Positions 1 through 7,255 of a stretch of DNA of 64,000 nucleotides are shown piece after piece. A model generated the notes under the pieces. That model was not told the origin of the DNA. It saw only the letters and a list, made by a program, of their open reading frames with translations, and searched no databases. The position numbers and the translations under genes were made by a program. Each line of letters starts with the position of its first letter. Position 1 is the first letter of the stretch. This stretch comes from Denitrobaculum tricleocarpae (lineage in GTDB: Bacteria > Pseudomonadota > Alphaproteobacteria > Kiloniellales > Kiloniellaceae), in NCBI RefSeq assembly GCF_007004665.1, contig NZ_ML660052.1:930001-994000 (forward strand). The letters run 5' to 3'.

Positions 1-2
1 AG

Positions 3-515
3 GCCCCCAGGTTGCCCGACGAGGACAGCTCCGGCGGCTTCACCCGGGGCGGCTGGGCCGATCCTCACTGGGACGGTGTGATGGAACAGGTCGGAAAGTT
101 TGCCATGGCCGAGCCCTACGACCTGCTGCTCGGCCGCAAGACCTACGAGCTTTTCGCGCCGCATTTTTCGGGGGCCGGCGATACAAACCCCATGAACTCC
201 GCGCGGAAGTATGTCGCCACCTCGACCCTGAGCCAGCTTGATTGGAACAACTCCGTGGCTCTGTCCGGCGATGTCGCTCAAGATGTCAAGGCGCTCAAGA
301 GCCAGGATGGCCCTTTGCTCCAGGTTCATGGCAGCTGGCAACTGATTCAAACGCTCCTTGCCGAGCACCTGATCGATGAATTTCGGATCTGGAGCTTTCC
401 GGTTCTTGTCGGTCCGGGCAAGCGCCTCTTCGGCGAGGGCGCAATGCCGCGTGCGCTGAAACTCGTTAAATCGGACACCACGTCGAGCGGTGCAGTGATG
501 TCTATCTATCGATAG
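3..515 (+). CDS. Dihydrofolate reductase / RibD C-terminal family protein (5' end outside window)
   Basis: The reading frame is open to the left edge, so the N-terminus and true start are missing; the TTG at 12 is only the first possible start codon inside the window. The visible 170 residues match the RibD C-terminal/DHFR-like fold. There is a LLLGRKTYELF stretch typical of the nucleotide-binding region, then VATSTL, then a G-S-x-x-L-I-x-T-L helix and the C-terminal DEFRIWSFPVLVGPGKRLFG strand-turn that is a hallmark of this family. Family members are NAD(P)H-dependent reductases, mostly uncharacterised stand-alone paralogues of the riboflavin enzyme RibD. Substrate unknown. Its 3' end converges on, and slightly overlaps, a doubtful reverse-strand frame. 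Confidence 0.85.
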   Translation, partial: APRLPDEDSSGGFTRGGWADPHWDGVMEQVGKFAMAEPYDLLLGRKTYELFAPHFSGAGDTNPMNSARKYVATSTLSQLDWNNSVALSGDVAQDVKALKSQDGPLLQVHGSWQLIQTLLAEHLIDEFRIWSFPVLVGPGKRLFGEGAMPRALKLVKSDTTSSGAVMSIYR

Positions 516-777
516 GGCTAAGGTTGTCGCTTCGGCTTTGCCTGGCGGTGGGATCGATGACCCGCTTCGCTTCGATGACCTTGCGCTCACCCTCGATACC
601 AGCCGCCGAGTTATCAAATTCCATGCCGATGTGGCGGGACATAACTGCGTCGAGGCTGAGCAACCCCAGATGCGACGCGAATTTCAGGTTGAATTTCGCG
701 TTTCCATCGCTGAGTCCGCTGGGTGCGGGCCCGACGGTATCGCTCTCGGTCGTCGTTCTGTCTTTGTCTTCAATCAT
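502..777 (-). CDS. Doubtful 91-residue hypothetical protein
   Basis: This is a 91-codon reverse-strand frame whose ATG (777) overlaps the last codons of the upstream membrane protein (stop at 770-772), so it sits where a third cistron of the aldo/keto reductase operon would be. I recognise no domain; residues 30-52 (NLKFASHLGLLSLDAVMSRH) look protein-like, but the C-terminal third is basic and of low information. It overlaps the end of the RibD-like gene by 14 bases on the opposite strand. It could be a genuine small protein, a decayed remnant of a longer gene, or chance. The overlap-coupled start is the only positive argument. Confidence 0.25.
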   Translation of the reverse strand: MIEDKDRTTTESDTVGPAPSGLSDGNAKFNLKFASHLGLLSLDAVMSRHIGMEFDNSAAGIEGERKVIEAKRVIDPTARQSRSDNLSPIDR

Positions 778-1024
778 TGTTTCTCTCCATTTCTTCGAGG
801 GCCGGTGCGGCGGTTTGCTTTAGCCAGCCTTGCAGTTGCCCGGTGGCGAAGGGCAGGGCCACATAGACCAGCGCCGGAACCATGATGAGCGTCAGAGCCA
901 GTGTTCTGAGCGGCATCGCGACGCCGTTCAGAACGGGATCAAGGGCGGCCAGCAGAAGGGTGATCATCGGATAGACAATAACCCAGGTCAGCAGAGCCAT
1001 CTTGTGGCGATTCGGGGGTGTCAT
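770..1024 (-). CDS. Small integral membrane protein (like the C-terminal domain of COG3224 proteins)
   Basis: This 84-residue protein starts at ATG 1024, which overlaps the TGA of the aldo/keto reductase (ATGA), so the two are probably translationally coupled. After a short basic N-terminus (TPPNRHKM) there are two predicted membrane helices, about residues 10-28 and 36-58, and an amphipathic tail rich in E and K. The pattern R-x-K-M-A-L-L-T-W-x-x-x-Y-P followed by P-L-R-T-L-x-L-T resembles, from memory, the membrane tail fused to antibiotic-biosynthesis-monooxygenase domains in COG3224 proteins. Here it is a free-standing polypeptide. Function unknown; it may anchor or partner the neighbouring reductase. 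Confidence 0.7.
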   Translation of the reverse strand: MTPPNRHKMALLTWVIVYPMITLLLAALDPVLNGVAMPLRTLALTLIMVPALVYVALPFATGQLQGWLKQTAAPALEEMERNND

Positions 1025-1833
1025 GCCGCACCTCCGTCCTTGGCGGTGGATACCAGGTCCCAGGCGCGCCAGTTGTCGTCCAGATGGACGATCGACGTGG
1101 TGCCGGGAATGACGATGATGTTGGGGGAACGCGCCAGCAGCCACGCGAGCGCCTGCTTCGGATCCAGCTTCGCGCCGGGCTGCATGGGATTGGCCCCGAG
1201 CGGCCCGTAAGGGATAAAGGCGATGCCCTGTTCGGCCGTAAACTCGACCAGATCCTGCGCGCTTGTCTCGGCCATGTTGAAGCGGTTCTGGACACTGGCG
1301 ATCGGCGCGACGCTGAGCGCCCGCTCAAGATCCGCGCGCGTGACGTTGGAGAGACCGATATGGCGAATCCTGCCGTCCGCCTGCGCTTCGGCCAAAGCCC
1401 TGACCGAGGTCTCGATCGGTGTATCGGGATCCACGCGGTGAAGCTGAAAGAGGTCGATCCGGTCCCGGCGCAGGTTGATCAGCGCTTTGTCGATCTGGCG
1501 CAGCAGCGTACCGCGCGAGCCATCGACGAGAATCCTGCCGGGCTCGGGTTTGTCCACGCCGCCTTTGGTGGCGATCACGGCGTCACGGCCTCCCAGGGCT
1601 TCACCGACGATCCGGTCCGCCGTCTCCGGACCGTAGGCCCAGGCGCTATCGAAAAAAGTGACGCCGAGGTCATGAGCGCGGCGCAGCAGCGTCAGGCCCT
1701 GGTCCCATTGCGGGTAGGGACCGAAGTTCCCCGGCTGGCCGGTCAGGCGCATGGCACCGTACCCCAGGCGGTTCACCTCAAGGTTGCCGCCGATTTTGAA
1801 GCTCCGTGTGATGTTATCTCTTTGACTGGTCAT
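1021..1833 (-). CDS. Aldo/keto reductase
   Basis: A 270-residue NADPH-dependent aldo/keto reductase of TIM-barrel fold. The catalytic tetrad is complete: D62 and Y67 in FFDSAWAYG, K90 in IATKGG and H132 in FQLHRVD. The C-terminal nucleotide-binding segment (IIVIPGTTS) is present. The start at 1833 is chosen because AGGAGA lies about six bases upstream and the protein then begins with the usual short lead-in to the first strand; longer starts at 1860 and 1884 have weaker ribosome sites. It is divergent from a LysR-type gene 104 bases away, which is the likely regulator. The natural substrate cannot be read from sequence. Confidence 0.92.
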   Translation of the reverse strand: MTSQRDNITRSFKIGGNLEVNRLGYGAMRLTGQPGNFGPYPQWDQGLTLLRRAHDLGVTFFDSAWAYGPETADRIVGEALGGRDAVIATKGGVDKPEPGRILVDGSRGTLLRQIDKALINLRRDRIDLFQLHRVDPDTPIETSVRALAEAQADGRIRHIGLSNVTRADLERALSVAPIASVQNRFNMAETSAQDLVEFTAEQGIAFIPYGPLGANPMQPGAKLDPKQALAWLLARSPNIIVIPGTTSIVHLDDNWRAWDLVSTAKDGGAA

Positions 1834-1924
1834 TTCCGTCTCCTGGTGTTTGGTTTTCATTTCCTGAAAGACAAGATGAGACAAGATCTGCCATTCCTGT
1901 AGTCGACATAAAGGAGTAATTGTT

Positions 1925-1939
1925 ATACGTATTACGTAT
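1925..1939. promoter_or_regulatory. Perfect inverted repeat overlapping the LysR start codon
   Basis: ATACGTA-T-TACGTAT is a perfect 7-base inverted repeat with a one-base centre. It lies in the divergent intergenic region, and its last two bases belong to the ATG of the LysR gene. Placement suggests autorepression plus control of the aldo/keto reductase. Inference; the site is seen, the binding is not. Confidence 0.5.
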
Positions 1940-2846
1940 GAGTAAGCCTCTCGACCGTCTGACCCTTCTGGAGTCTTTCGTGCGGATCTCCGACCGTGGC
2001 TCGATCTCGGCGGCCGCGCGGGATCTCGGTTTGTCGCAGGCTTCCGCGAGCCGCCAGTTGAAGGAGCTCGAAACCCGCCTGGGAACCCAGCTCATCCGGC
2101 GCACCACCCATTCTCTCGCGCTGACCCAGTCCGGGCAGGCCTTGCTGCGCGACGCGCGGGAGCTTCTGGCCGGGTGGGAAAATCTCCAGGAGCGGCACAG
2201 CGAGGGCGATCAGGCCGTGCGCGGGCCGCTGAAGGTGGTCGCACCGGTCGCTCTGGGCCAGCTTCAGCTGGCGGACATCGCCCTGGATTTTCAGCTCCGC
2301 TATCCACAGATCTCGCTCACCTGGGAGCTGGAGGACCAGCCCATCCGCTTCGCCGAGGTCGGCTGCGACTGCTGGATCAAGGTCGGACCGGTTCCCGATG
2401 ACACCTTGATCGTGCGGGAGTTGGGCCGTGTCGAACGGATGCTCGTGGCGAGCCCCGGGCTCGTCGGCGCGCGGAGCTTCGCAAAACCCGATGAGGTCGC
2501 GGGCCTGCCTTTCGCGGCGCTGACCGCCTTCGAAGGGGCCCGCATCCCCCTGACCTCAAGCCGCGGCCGGCGTCATGAGCTGAAGCCCCGGGTGGCGATC
2601 GCCACCAACAATATCTTCGCCCTGCAGCGTGCCGCTCTCAAGGGCGTCGGCGTTGCGGTTCTGCCCCGCTGGTTCGTTCAAAAGGACCTGGACGAGGGGC
2701 GGCTGCTGGATCTTCTGCCGAAGTGGCGGGCCGCCAGGCTCACGATCAACGCGGCCTTCTTGCCTGCGCGGCGGCAACCGCAGCGGCTTTCGCTTTTCCT
2801 CGCGGCACTGGCCCGGGGCGTCGAAAGCATCCCCGGCATTGAGTGA
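1938..2846 (+). CDS. LysR-family transcriptional regulator
   Basis: A 302-residue LysR-type regulator. The winged helix-turn-helix occupies about residues 5-62 (SISAAARDLGLSQASASRQL is the recognition region), followed by the effector domain beginning near GPLKVVAPVALG. It ends with the FLAALARG helix common to the CrgA/DsdA-like subgroup. I chose ATG 1938 because the HTH then begins at the family's normal distance; AAAGGAG lies about 21 bases upstream, nearer an in-frame TTG at 1920, so the start is not certain. It is transcribed away from the aldo/keto reductase/membrane-protein pair, which it probably controls through the palindrome at 1925-1939. Effector unknown. Confidence 0.9.
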   Translation: MSKPLDRLTLLESFVRISDRGSISAAARDLGLSQASASRQLKELETRLGTQLIRRTTHSLALTQSGQALLRDARELLAGWENLQERHSEGDQAVRGPLKVVAPVALGQLQLADIALDFQLRYPQISLTWELEDQPIRFAEVGCDCWIKVGPVPDDTLIVRELGRVERMLVASPGLVGARSFAKPDEVAGLPFAALTAFEGARIPLTSSRGRRHELKPRVAIATNNIFALQRAALKGVGVAVLPRWFVQKDLDEGRLLDLLPKWRAARLTINAAFLPARRQPQRLSLFLAALARGVESIPGIE

Positions 2847-2955
2847 AGCGTCTCGTTGTTTCTAAAGATTCACGGTCTTTAAGCGCCTCTCGCGTCCTTG
2901 CGGAATCTGTCCCGTTGATAACCGATCACCCGCTCGCTGATCGGCGCCCCCGCGA

Positions 2956-3052
2956 TTTTTGAACCTGCCGCTCTTCTTTGCCGACTGATCGAAAGTAACC
3001 TGGTTTCCGGCTGGGGTTTCAGATCAGTTCTATGGAGAAGAAACCATGTCCG
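2956..3052 (+). promoter_or_regulatory. Conserved 97-base leader, copy 1 (family 1 genes)
   Basis: This segment matches 7159-7255 without gaps and with five differences that I can count; the last 55 bases before and through the start codon are identical. It contains TTTTTGAACC at its 5' end, CGACTGATC at 2982, and the ribosome site GGAGAAG six bases before ATG 3046. A diverged third copy begins at 4905. The TGAAC could be the -35 of an ECF-type promoter, but I see no convincing -10. Such conservation of non-coding sequence suggests a shared promoter or 5' UTR control element, or recent duplication with selection. Confidence 0.7.
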
Positions 3053-3813
3053 GAGCTATAGATTTTTCCGTTTCCGATCGAGATTTTCACCCCCCGCACC
3101 GATCAGTAAAACCAGGCGAATATCGCCGGGGGCTGCTGTCCGTCGGCGCTTTCGCCCTGGGTATGCTCGCCTCCGGCCCGGCCGCAGCCGACTGGGGGGC
3201 GGCCAGCATATCCGAACTGGATGCCGCCGTTATCGAGGTTGCCAGCGATGGTGAGACCTATACGACTGTCGAGGCCGGGTCTCCCGCCATTAAGGGACGG
3301 ATACGGATGTATCTCGACACCCATGACTTCGGCCGGGTGAGATCCTGGGCTTTTTGGCCGAGCATCCAGGCTGACGGCGCACATAAGAAGCAGTTTCCGG
3401 AACTCAAGGTTTCCAAGAGCTACTCCCTTGGCGACCGGCCGAAGAAGGTAAAGCGGGACCTGCCCTTTTCCATTTCCCGGCAAGCTTACAAGTCGTACGC
3501 GGTGGAGGCCTGCAATCAACTGGCGTCCCGGCTTCGTAACGACCTTGGCCGGACGAACGAGCAGATCTTCGAAGCGGACCATCTGCTGTCGGTGCAGGTC
3601 CGCGCCGAGATCACCTGGGACATGTCGGGGCTCGCCAATGAAATTCCGCCTGCCAAGGAGCAGGTCGACCCTGATAGTATCGGTAAGCCCAAGGTAAAGG
3701 ACGTCACGATCAACTGTATGAAGGTTCCGTCGCCGCCGATCGTGCCTGCGGTCACCGGGGTTGCCATGATCGTCAATGGCTACGATCCGGTCAATCGAGG
3801 CGGTCAATGCTAG
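3046..3813 (+). CDS. Family 1 exported protein, N-terminal part, ended by an in-frame amber codon
   Basis: 255 residues. A twin-arginine-type signal is visible: RR at 27-28, then GLLSVGAFALGM and an A-A-A cleavage site at 46-48. The remainder is the N-terminal domain shared with the proteins at 5071 and 7249 (SISELDAAVIEVASDGETYT, WALWPSIQA-like block, DRPKKVKRDLPFSI, a Cys-containing ACNQLASRLRN helix). The frame ends at TAG 3811-3813, exactly where both paralogues have CAG (Gln) inside the sequence K/Q-C-Q-M. Everything downstream continues in the same frame. It is most likely the 5' half of a 582-codon gene with one nonsense mutation, although readthrough or a split protein is possible. 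The ribosome site and leader are intact. Confidence 0.8.
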   Translation: MSGAIDFSVSDRDFHPPHRSVKPGEYRRGLLSVGAFALGMLASGPAAADWGAASISELDAAVIEVASDGETYTTVEAGSPAIKGRIRMYLDTHDFGRVRSWAFWPSIQADGAHKKQFPELKVSKSYSLGDRPKKVKRDLPFSISRQAYKSYAVEACNQLASRLRNDLGRTNEQIFEADHLLSVQVRAEITWDMSGLANEIPPAKEQVDPDSIGKPKVKDVTINCMKVPSPPIVPAVTGVAMIVNGYDPVNRGGQC

Positions 3814-4794
3814 ATGCGGCTGAAAGGCGCGATCTCCTCGAACGTTCCCAGTCTCGACGTGACCTTCCGCTACGTCGACGGCACGGGCAAGGAGAGTGAT
3901 CTGAAAACGGTCAACACCACCGCCGATCAAAGCGGCAATTTCGAGCACAGCTATCCCTTCAGTCCGGGCCACAAAACCGGCAAGGTCCGCATCGTCGGTG
4001 AGAATTTCAACTTCGCCTCGGACTGGAAAGACTACGACTTCCAGTGCGGCGAAAAACCCACCAAGGATTTCGCGACCCTCCTGCCGCCCGAAATCAAGTT
4101 TCTGGAAGTGGGCGTGATGGCGCCGCAATTCGAGAACCAGGGCTATATCTGTCCGCTAAAGGCGAAGATGGTCGGTGGTTACCGGGGCCGGGGTCCGTCT
4201 TCGGGCAAAGCCGTTCTGACCGCGAACGGACAGGTGCAAAAAATGACAACCTTCTCCATCGAAGAGGGCGAGACGAAGGTTATCGATGAAGAATTCAATC
4301 TTCCCTGGAGCCGGGTCGGCGGACCTTTCACCCAGTCCGTCAGGTATGTCTTCACCCTCTACAACGCCGAGGGCGCTGAGGTCGACCGCATAACAACGGG
4401 CGGCAGGTATTCCTGCGAGCAGATCGTCAATGCTGCGGTCTTGCAGCTCGAGCCCGACTTTACCATCCGCGCCCCGCGCAGGTTCGCCCGCAACGGCCAG
4501 ATCATTCTGGTGGGTGCCAAGCCGGATCAGGTCTTCGAGCTGGCCTTCCTGCGCAAGACCAAGCGCGGGTACAAAGCCTATAAGTCGCCGCAGTTGCCCA
4601 AGCAGATGACTGGTGGCAAGGCAAGCTTCAACCCGCGGGCGCTCGAAGCCGGTGACTGGCGTCTCAAGGTCTGCGAAGTCAAGCAGATGAAGCGCACCGC
4701 AGGGTCCCACAACTGCCAGCAGTCCGACTTCAAGCTGATGAAACGAAAGGCGCCCGGCCAGAAGAAAACCTCGGTCAGGGGTGGCCGGGAGTAG
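3814..4794 (+). CDS. Family 1 exported protein, C-terminal part after the amber codon
   Basis: 326 residues in the same frame as the preceding fragment, starting with the ATG that directly follows the TAG (TAGATG), so termination-reinitiation is physically possible. No signal peptide of its own. It holds the first Cys-bounded beta domain (DVTFRYVDGTGKES through WKDYDFQCG), a second domain (YICPLKAKMVGGYRGRG to YSCEQ), and the family C-terminal domain (RAPRRFARNGQI to a basic K/R tail). All domains align with the uninterrupted paralogues without frameshift or deletion, which argues that the nonsense change is recent. If translated alone it would stay in the cytoplasm. Followed by a strong hairpin. 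Confidence 0.75.
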   Translation: MRLKGAISSNVPSLDVTFRYVDGTGKESDLKTVNTTADQSGNFEHSYPFSPGHKTGKVRIVGENFNFASDWKDYDFQCGEKPTKDFATLLPPEIKFLEVGVMAPQFENQGYICPLKAKMVGGYRGRGPSSGKAVLTANGQVQKMTTFSIEEGETKVIDEEFNLPWSRVGGPFTQSVRYVFTLYNAEGAEVDRITTGGRYSCEQIVNAAVLQLEPDFTIRAPRRFARNGQIILVGAKPDQVFELAFLRKTKRGYKAYKSPQLPKQMTGGKASFNPRALEAGDWRLKVCEVKQMKRTAGSHNCQQSDFKLMKRKAPGQKKTSVRGGRE

Positions 4795-4838
4795 AAGCGC
4801 CAGAGGACGGCGCGGGTATCGGCCGGCAACACCAGGCT

Positions 4839-4880
4839 GCGTCCGGTCTCGCAATGAGACCGGGCGCTGTCTGTTTGTTT
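4839..4880 (+). terminator. Rho-independent terminator after the interrupted family 1 gene
   Basis: CCGGTCTC (4843-4850), loop GCAAT, GAGACCGG (4856-4863), extended by GCG/CGC and a G-T pair to about 12 base pairs, then a T-rich run (TGTCTGTTTGTTT). The same stem sequence recurs after the next family member (6964-6991). Confidence 0.75.
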
Positions 4881-4904
4881 CTGCCTTTACAAGCCGTTGC
4901 GCAG

Positions 4905-5070
4905 TTTTTGAACCTGATCTTCCTCTCCATCGACTGATCTACAGCTACTCCGGCATTAGCGCAGATTGTGTTCAATAAAACAGACGTGTTCGAAGGCAGA
5001 GCCAGAGAATGCGATTGAGTGCGATAGGCGTGGGCTGAGTTTCCATTTATTGAATCATGGAGAAGAAGCC
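4905..5070 (+). promoter_or_regulatory. Diverged leader, copy 3 (family 1 gene at 5071)
   Basis: It shares TTTTTGAACCTG and, at the same 26-base offset, CGACTGATC with the leaders at 2956 and 7159, and ends with CATGGAGAAGAAGCC before the GTG start, matching their CTATGGAGAAGAAACC. The middle differs and is 76 bases longer. The two conserved ends mark which parts matter: the TGAAC/CGACTGATC block and the ribosome site. Confidence 0.5.
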
Positions 5071-6921
5071 GTGTTAAACCAAAGTAATACTCAAAGTCAT
5101 TATCGCGATATTCGTCCTTCAATCCCTCCGGCCAGGCCAAGCGTCTTTCGCCGGTCGCTTTTGTCCGCTGGCGCCGTGGCTCTGGGCATGACCGTCTCCG
5201 GACAAGCCCTTGCCGACTCCGGTATCTCATACATATCGCAGTTGGATCTTGCCCTCATAGAGGTCGTCAGCGATGGCGAGAATTATACCTCGGTGCCGGG
5301 TTCGTCTCCGGCCATCAAAGGCAAGATGAAGATGTTCCTGAACGCGCATAAGTACGGCCGGGTCAAATCCTGGGCCTTATGGCCGAGTATCCAGGCGGAT
5401 GATACGCCGAAGAAACAGTACCAGAACTTCAAATACTCTAAGAGCTACCCGATCGGCGACAGGCCCAAGAAGGTGGAGCGGGAGCTTCCCTTCGCCATCT
5501 ACGTTCAGGCCTACAAGACTTACGCCAAAGACGCCTGCAATCAGATGGCGTCCCGCTTGCGCAATGAACAGGGTTACAGCAACGAGGAGATCTTTTCCGT
5601 CGACCGCGTGCTCTCCGTAAAGGTCCGTGCCGAGGTCAGCTGGGAAATGTCGGGCGCTGCCAACGACGACCCGCCTCCGGTACAGGTCGATGGGGGAACT
5701 CCCGGCGCGAATCCCCTGATCAAGCCGGTCTCGATCAACTGTAAGAAGGCGCCGCCGATTCCGCCGGCGGTCACCGGATCGGCCGTTGTCGTTCAGGGCT
5801 ATGACCCGATCAATTTTGCCGGCAAGTGCCAGATGAAGCTCAACGGCTCGATCATCTCAAACGTTCCTGGTGTCGACGTGACCTTCCGCTACGTTGATGG
5901 CACCGGCAAAGAGAGCGACCTGAAAAGCGTTACTACCAACGCCAATCGAAGCGCCACCTTCGAGCATAAATACCCTCTCGGTCCGGGACATAAAACCGGC
6001 AAGGTCCGCATCGTCGGGCAGAATTTCAATTTCACCTCGAACTGGAAAGACTACGACTTCGAGTGCGGTGCCGAACCGACCAACGATCTCCAGACGTTCC
6101 TGCCGCCGAAAGCGACGCTGCTGCAGGTCGGGGCCATGGCTCCGGAATTCCAATACAAGGGCCACATCTGTCCGGTAAAGGCAAAGATGATCGGCGGCTA
6201 CAAGGGCCGGGGAAAGGTCTCCGGTAAGGCTGTTCTGGCCGCCAAGGGGCAACCCAAGGTGATGAAGTCCTACAGCATCGAAGACAGTCAAACGAAGTAC
6301 ATCGATGGAGAGTTCGTCCTTCCCTGGCAAAGCGTTCAGGGCTCTCTCCAGCAGACCGTGAACTTTGAGCTGATCATCCTTAACGCGCAGGGCGCACAGG
6401 TCGACTACATGAAGAAGTCCGTCAATTTCGCCTGCACGAAAACTGCCGCCGTCGGCAAACTGGGTGTTGGCGGCGTAACCCCGCCGCCGACGCAACCCAC
6501 CGGCAAAACGGTGGCCACCCAGGCGAAGCAGAAGATCGTCATCCTGGCGCCGCGCAACCGCATCCGCAATGGCAAGATCCGGCTCTCGGGCGCCAAGCCG
6601 GATCAGGTCCACAGCCTTGTCTTCCTGCGCAAGACCAAGAACGGATATAAGCTGCACACCTCCGCGCAGTTGCCCCAGCAGATGACCGGTGCGAAAGGAA
6701 GTTTCAATCTGAATGCACTGAGCGGCGGCGACTGGCAACTGAGGGTCTGTCCGCCCGGCGGCAATGGTCAGTTCACCGGTCCCCAGCAGTGCAAGCATGC
6801 GAACTTTTATCTGCCGAAAAAGACAAAACCGCTCGGCAAGGTCAAGACCCCGGGCAAACCCGGACCTGGACCTGGTCCAAAGCCAAAGGTCTATAAGATC
6901 GTGCCAGGTGCCGGCAGCTAA
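5071..6921 (+). CDS. Family 1 exported multi-domain protein (intact copy, 616 aa)
   Basis: I place the start at GTG 5071: this puts GGAGAAG at the same spacing as in the two sister genes and places the twin-arginine motif (RRSLLSAGAVALG) at residues 27-28 and the A-L-A cleavage site at 46-48, identical to both. Upstream in-frame starts lack this match. Layout: signal 1-48; N-terminal domain about 49-240; Cys-bounded beta domain about 252-331 (GKCQMKLNG to YDFECG); second domain about 350-455 (HICPVKAKM to FACTK); Pro/Thr linker; C-terminal domain about 488-595; Gly/Pro/Lys-rich tail. No enzyme motif is visible. Probably periplasmic or surface-located and folded before export if Tat is used. 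I do not recognise the family. Confidence 0.85.
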   Translation: MLNQSNTQSHYRDIRPSIPPARPSVFRRSLLSAGAVALGMTVSGQALADSGISYISQLDLALIEVVSDGENYTSVPGSSPAIKGKMKMFLNAHKYGRVKSWALWPSIQADDTPKKQYQNFKYSKSYPIGDRPKKVERELPFAIYVQAYKTYAKDACNQMASRLRNEQGYSNEEIFSVDRVLSVKVRAEVSWEMSGAANDDPPPVQVDGGTPGANPLIKPVSINCKKAPPIPPAVTGSAVVVQGYDPINFAGKCQMKLNGSIISNVPGVDVTFRYVDGTGKESDLKSVTTNANRSATFEHKYPLGPGHKTGKVRIVGQNFNFTSNWKDYDFECGAEPTNDLQTFLPPKATLLQVGAMAPEFQYKGHICPVKAKMIGGYKGRGKVSGKAVLAAKGQPKVMKSYSIEDSQTKYIDGEFVLPWQSVQGSLQQTVNFELIILNAQGAQVDYMKKSVNFACTKTAAVGKLGVGGVTPPPTQPTGKTVATQAKQKIVILAPRNRIRNGKIRLSGAKPDQVHSLVFLRKTKNGYKLHTSAQLPQQMTGAKGSFNLNALSGGDWQLRVCPPGGNGQFTGPQQCKHANFYLPKKTKPLGKVKTPGKPGPGPGPKPKVYKIVPGAGS

Positions 6922-7248
6922 CTATCGCCAGCTCGGTATCGCCAGCTAACGCGCGGCATCCGTCCGGTCTCGGCTCCTATGACGAGACCGGGCGGGGCAG
7001 CGGGAGCGATGTAGAAATTTCGACGCGACCGGGCAGATGCCTCGATCACAAACCAGAGGGCCTGCGAATGGTATCCGCAGTTTCTTGGGGAATTTTCTTG
7101 CCGCAGATACCCTGCCTCACTTCACTCTCTGACAATTCTTCCAAAAAAGCTCCAAGGCTTTTTGAACCCACTGCGCTTCTTTGCCGACTGATCGACAGTA
7201 ACCTGGTTTCCGGCTGGGGTTTCAGATCAGTTCTATGGAGAAGAAACC
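6922..7248. other. 327-base spacer between family 1 genes
   Basis: It holds a short repeat (TATCGCCAGCT twice near 6923-6947), the hairpin at 6964-6991 and the leader copy beginning at 7159. I see no coding signal between 6992 and 7158. Confidence 0.6.
6964..6991 (+). terminator. Hairpin after the 5071 gene
   Basis: CCGGTCTCG (6964-6972) and CGAGACCGG (6983-6991) form a perfect 9-base stem with a 10-base loop. The stem is the same as in the terminator at 4843, but no T-run follows, so it may terminate poorly or act as an RNA-stabilising 3' structure. Confidence 0.5.
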
Positions 7249-7255
7249 ATGTCCA
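7159..7255 (+). promoter_or_regulatory. Conserved 97-base leader, copy 2 (family 1 genes)
   Basis: Ungapped near-identical match to 2956-3052 at an offset of 4203 bases, including the start codon. See copy 1 for content. The region just upstream (7068-7158) does not match, so the element has a sharp 5' boundary at TTTTTGAACC. Confidence 0.7.

Noticed and set aside
3811-3813. Amber codon as a pyrrolysine site
   Set aside because: No pyl genes or other sign of Pyl use in the window, and the paralogues have Gln.
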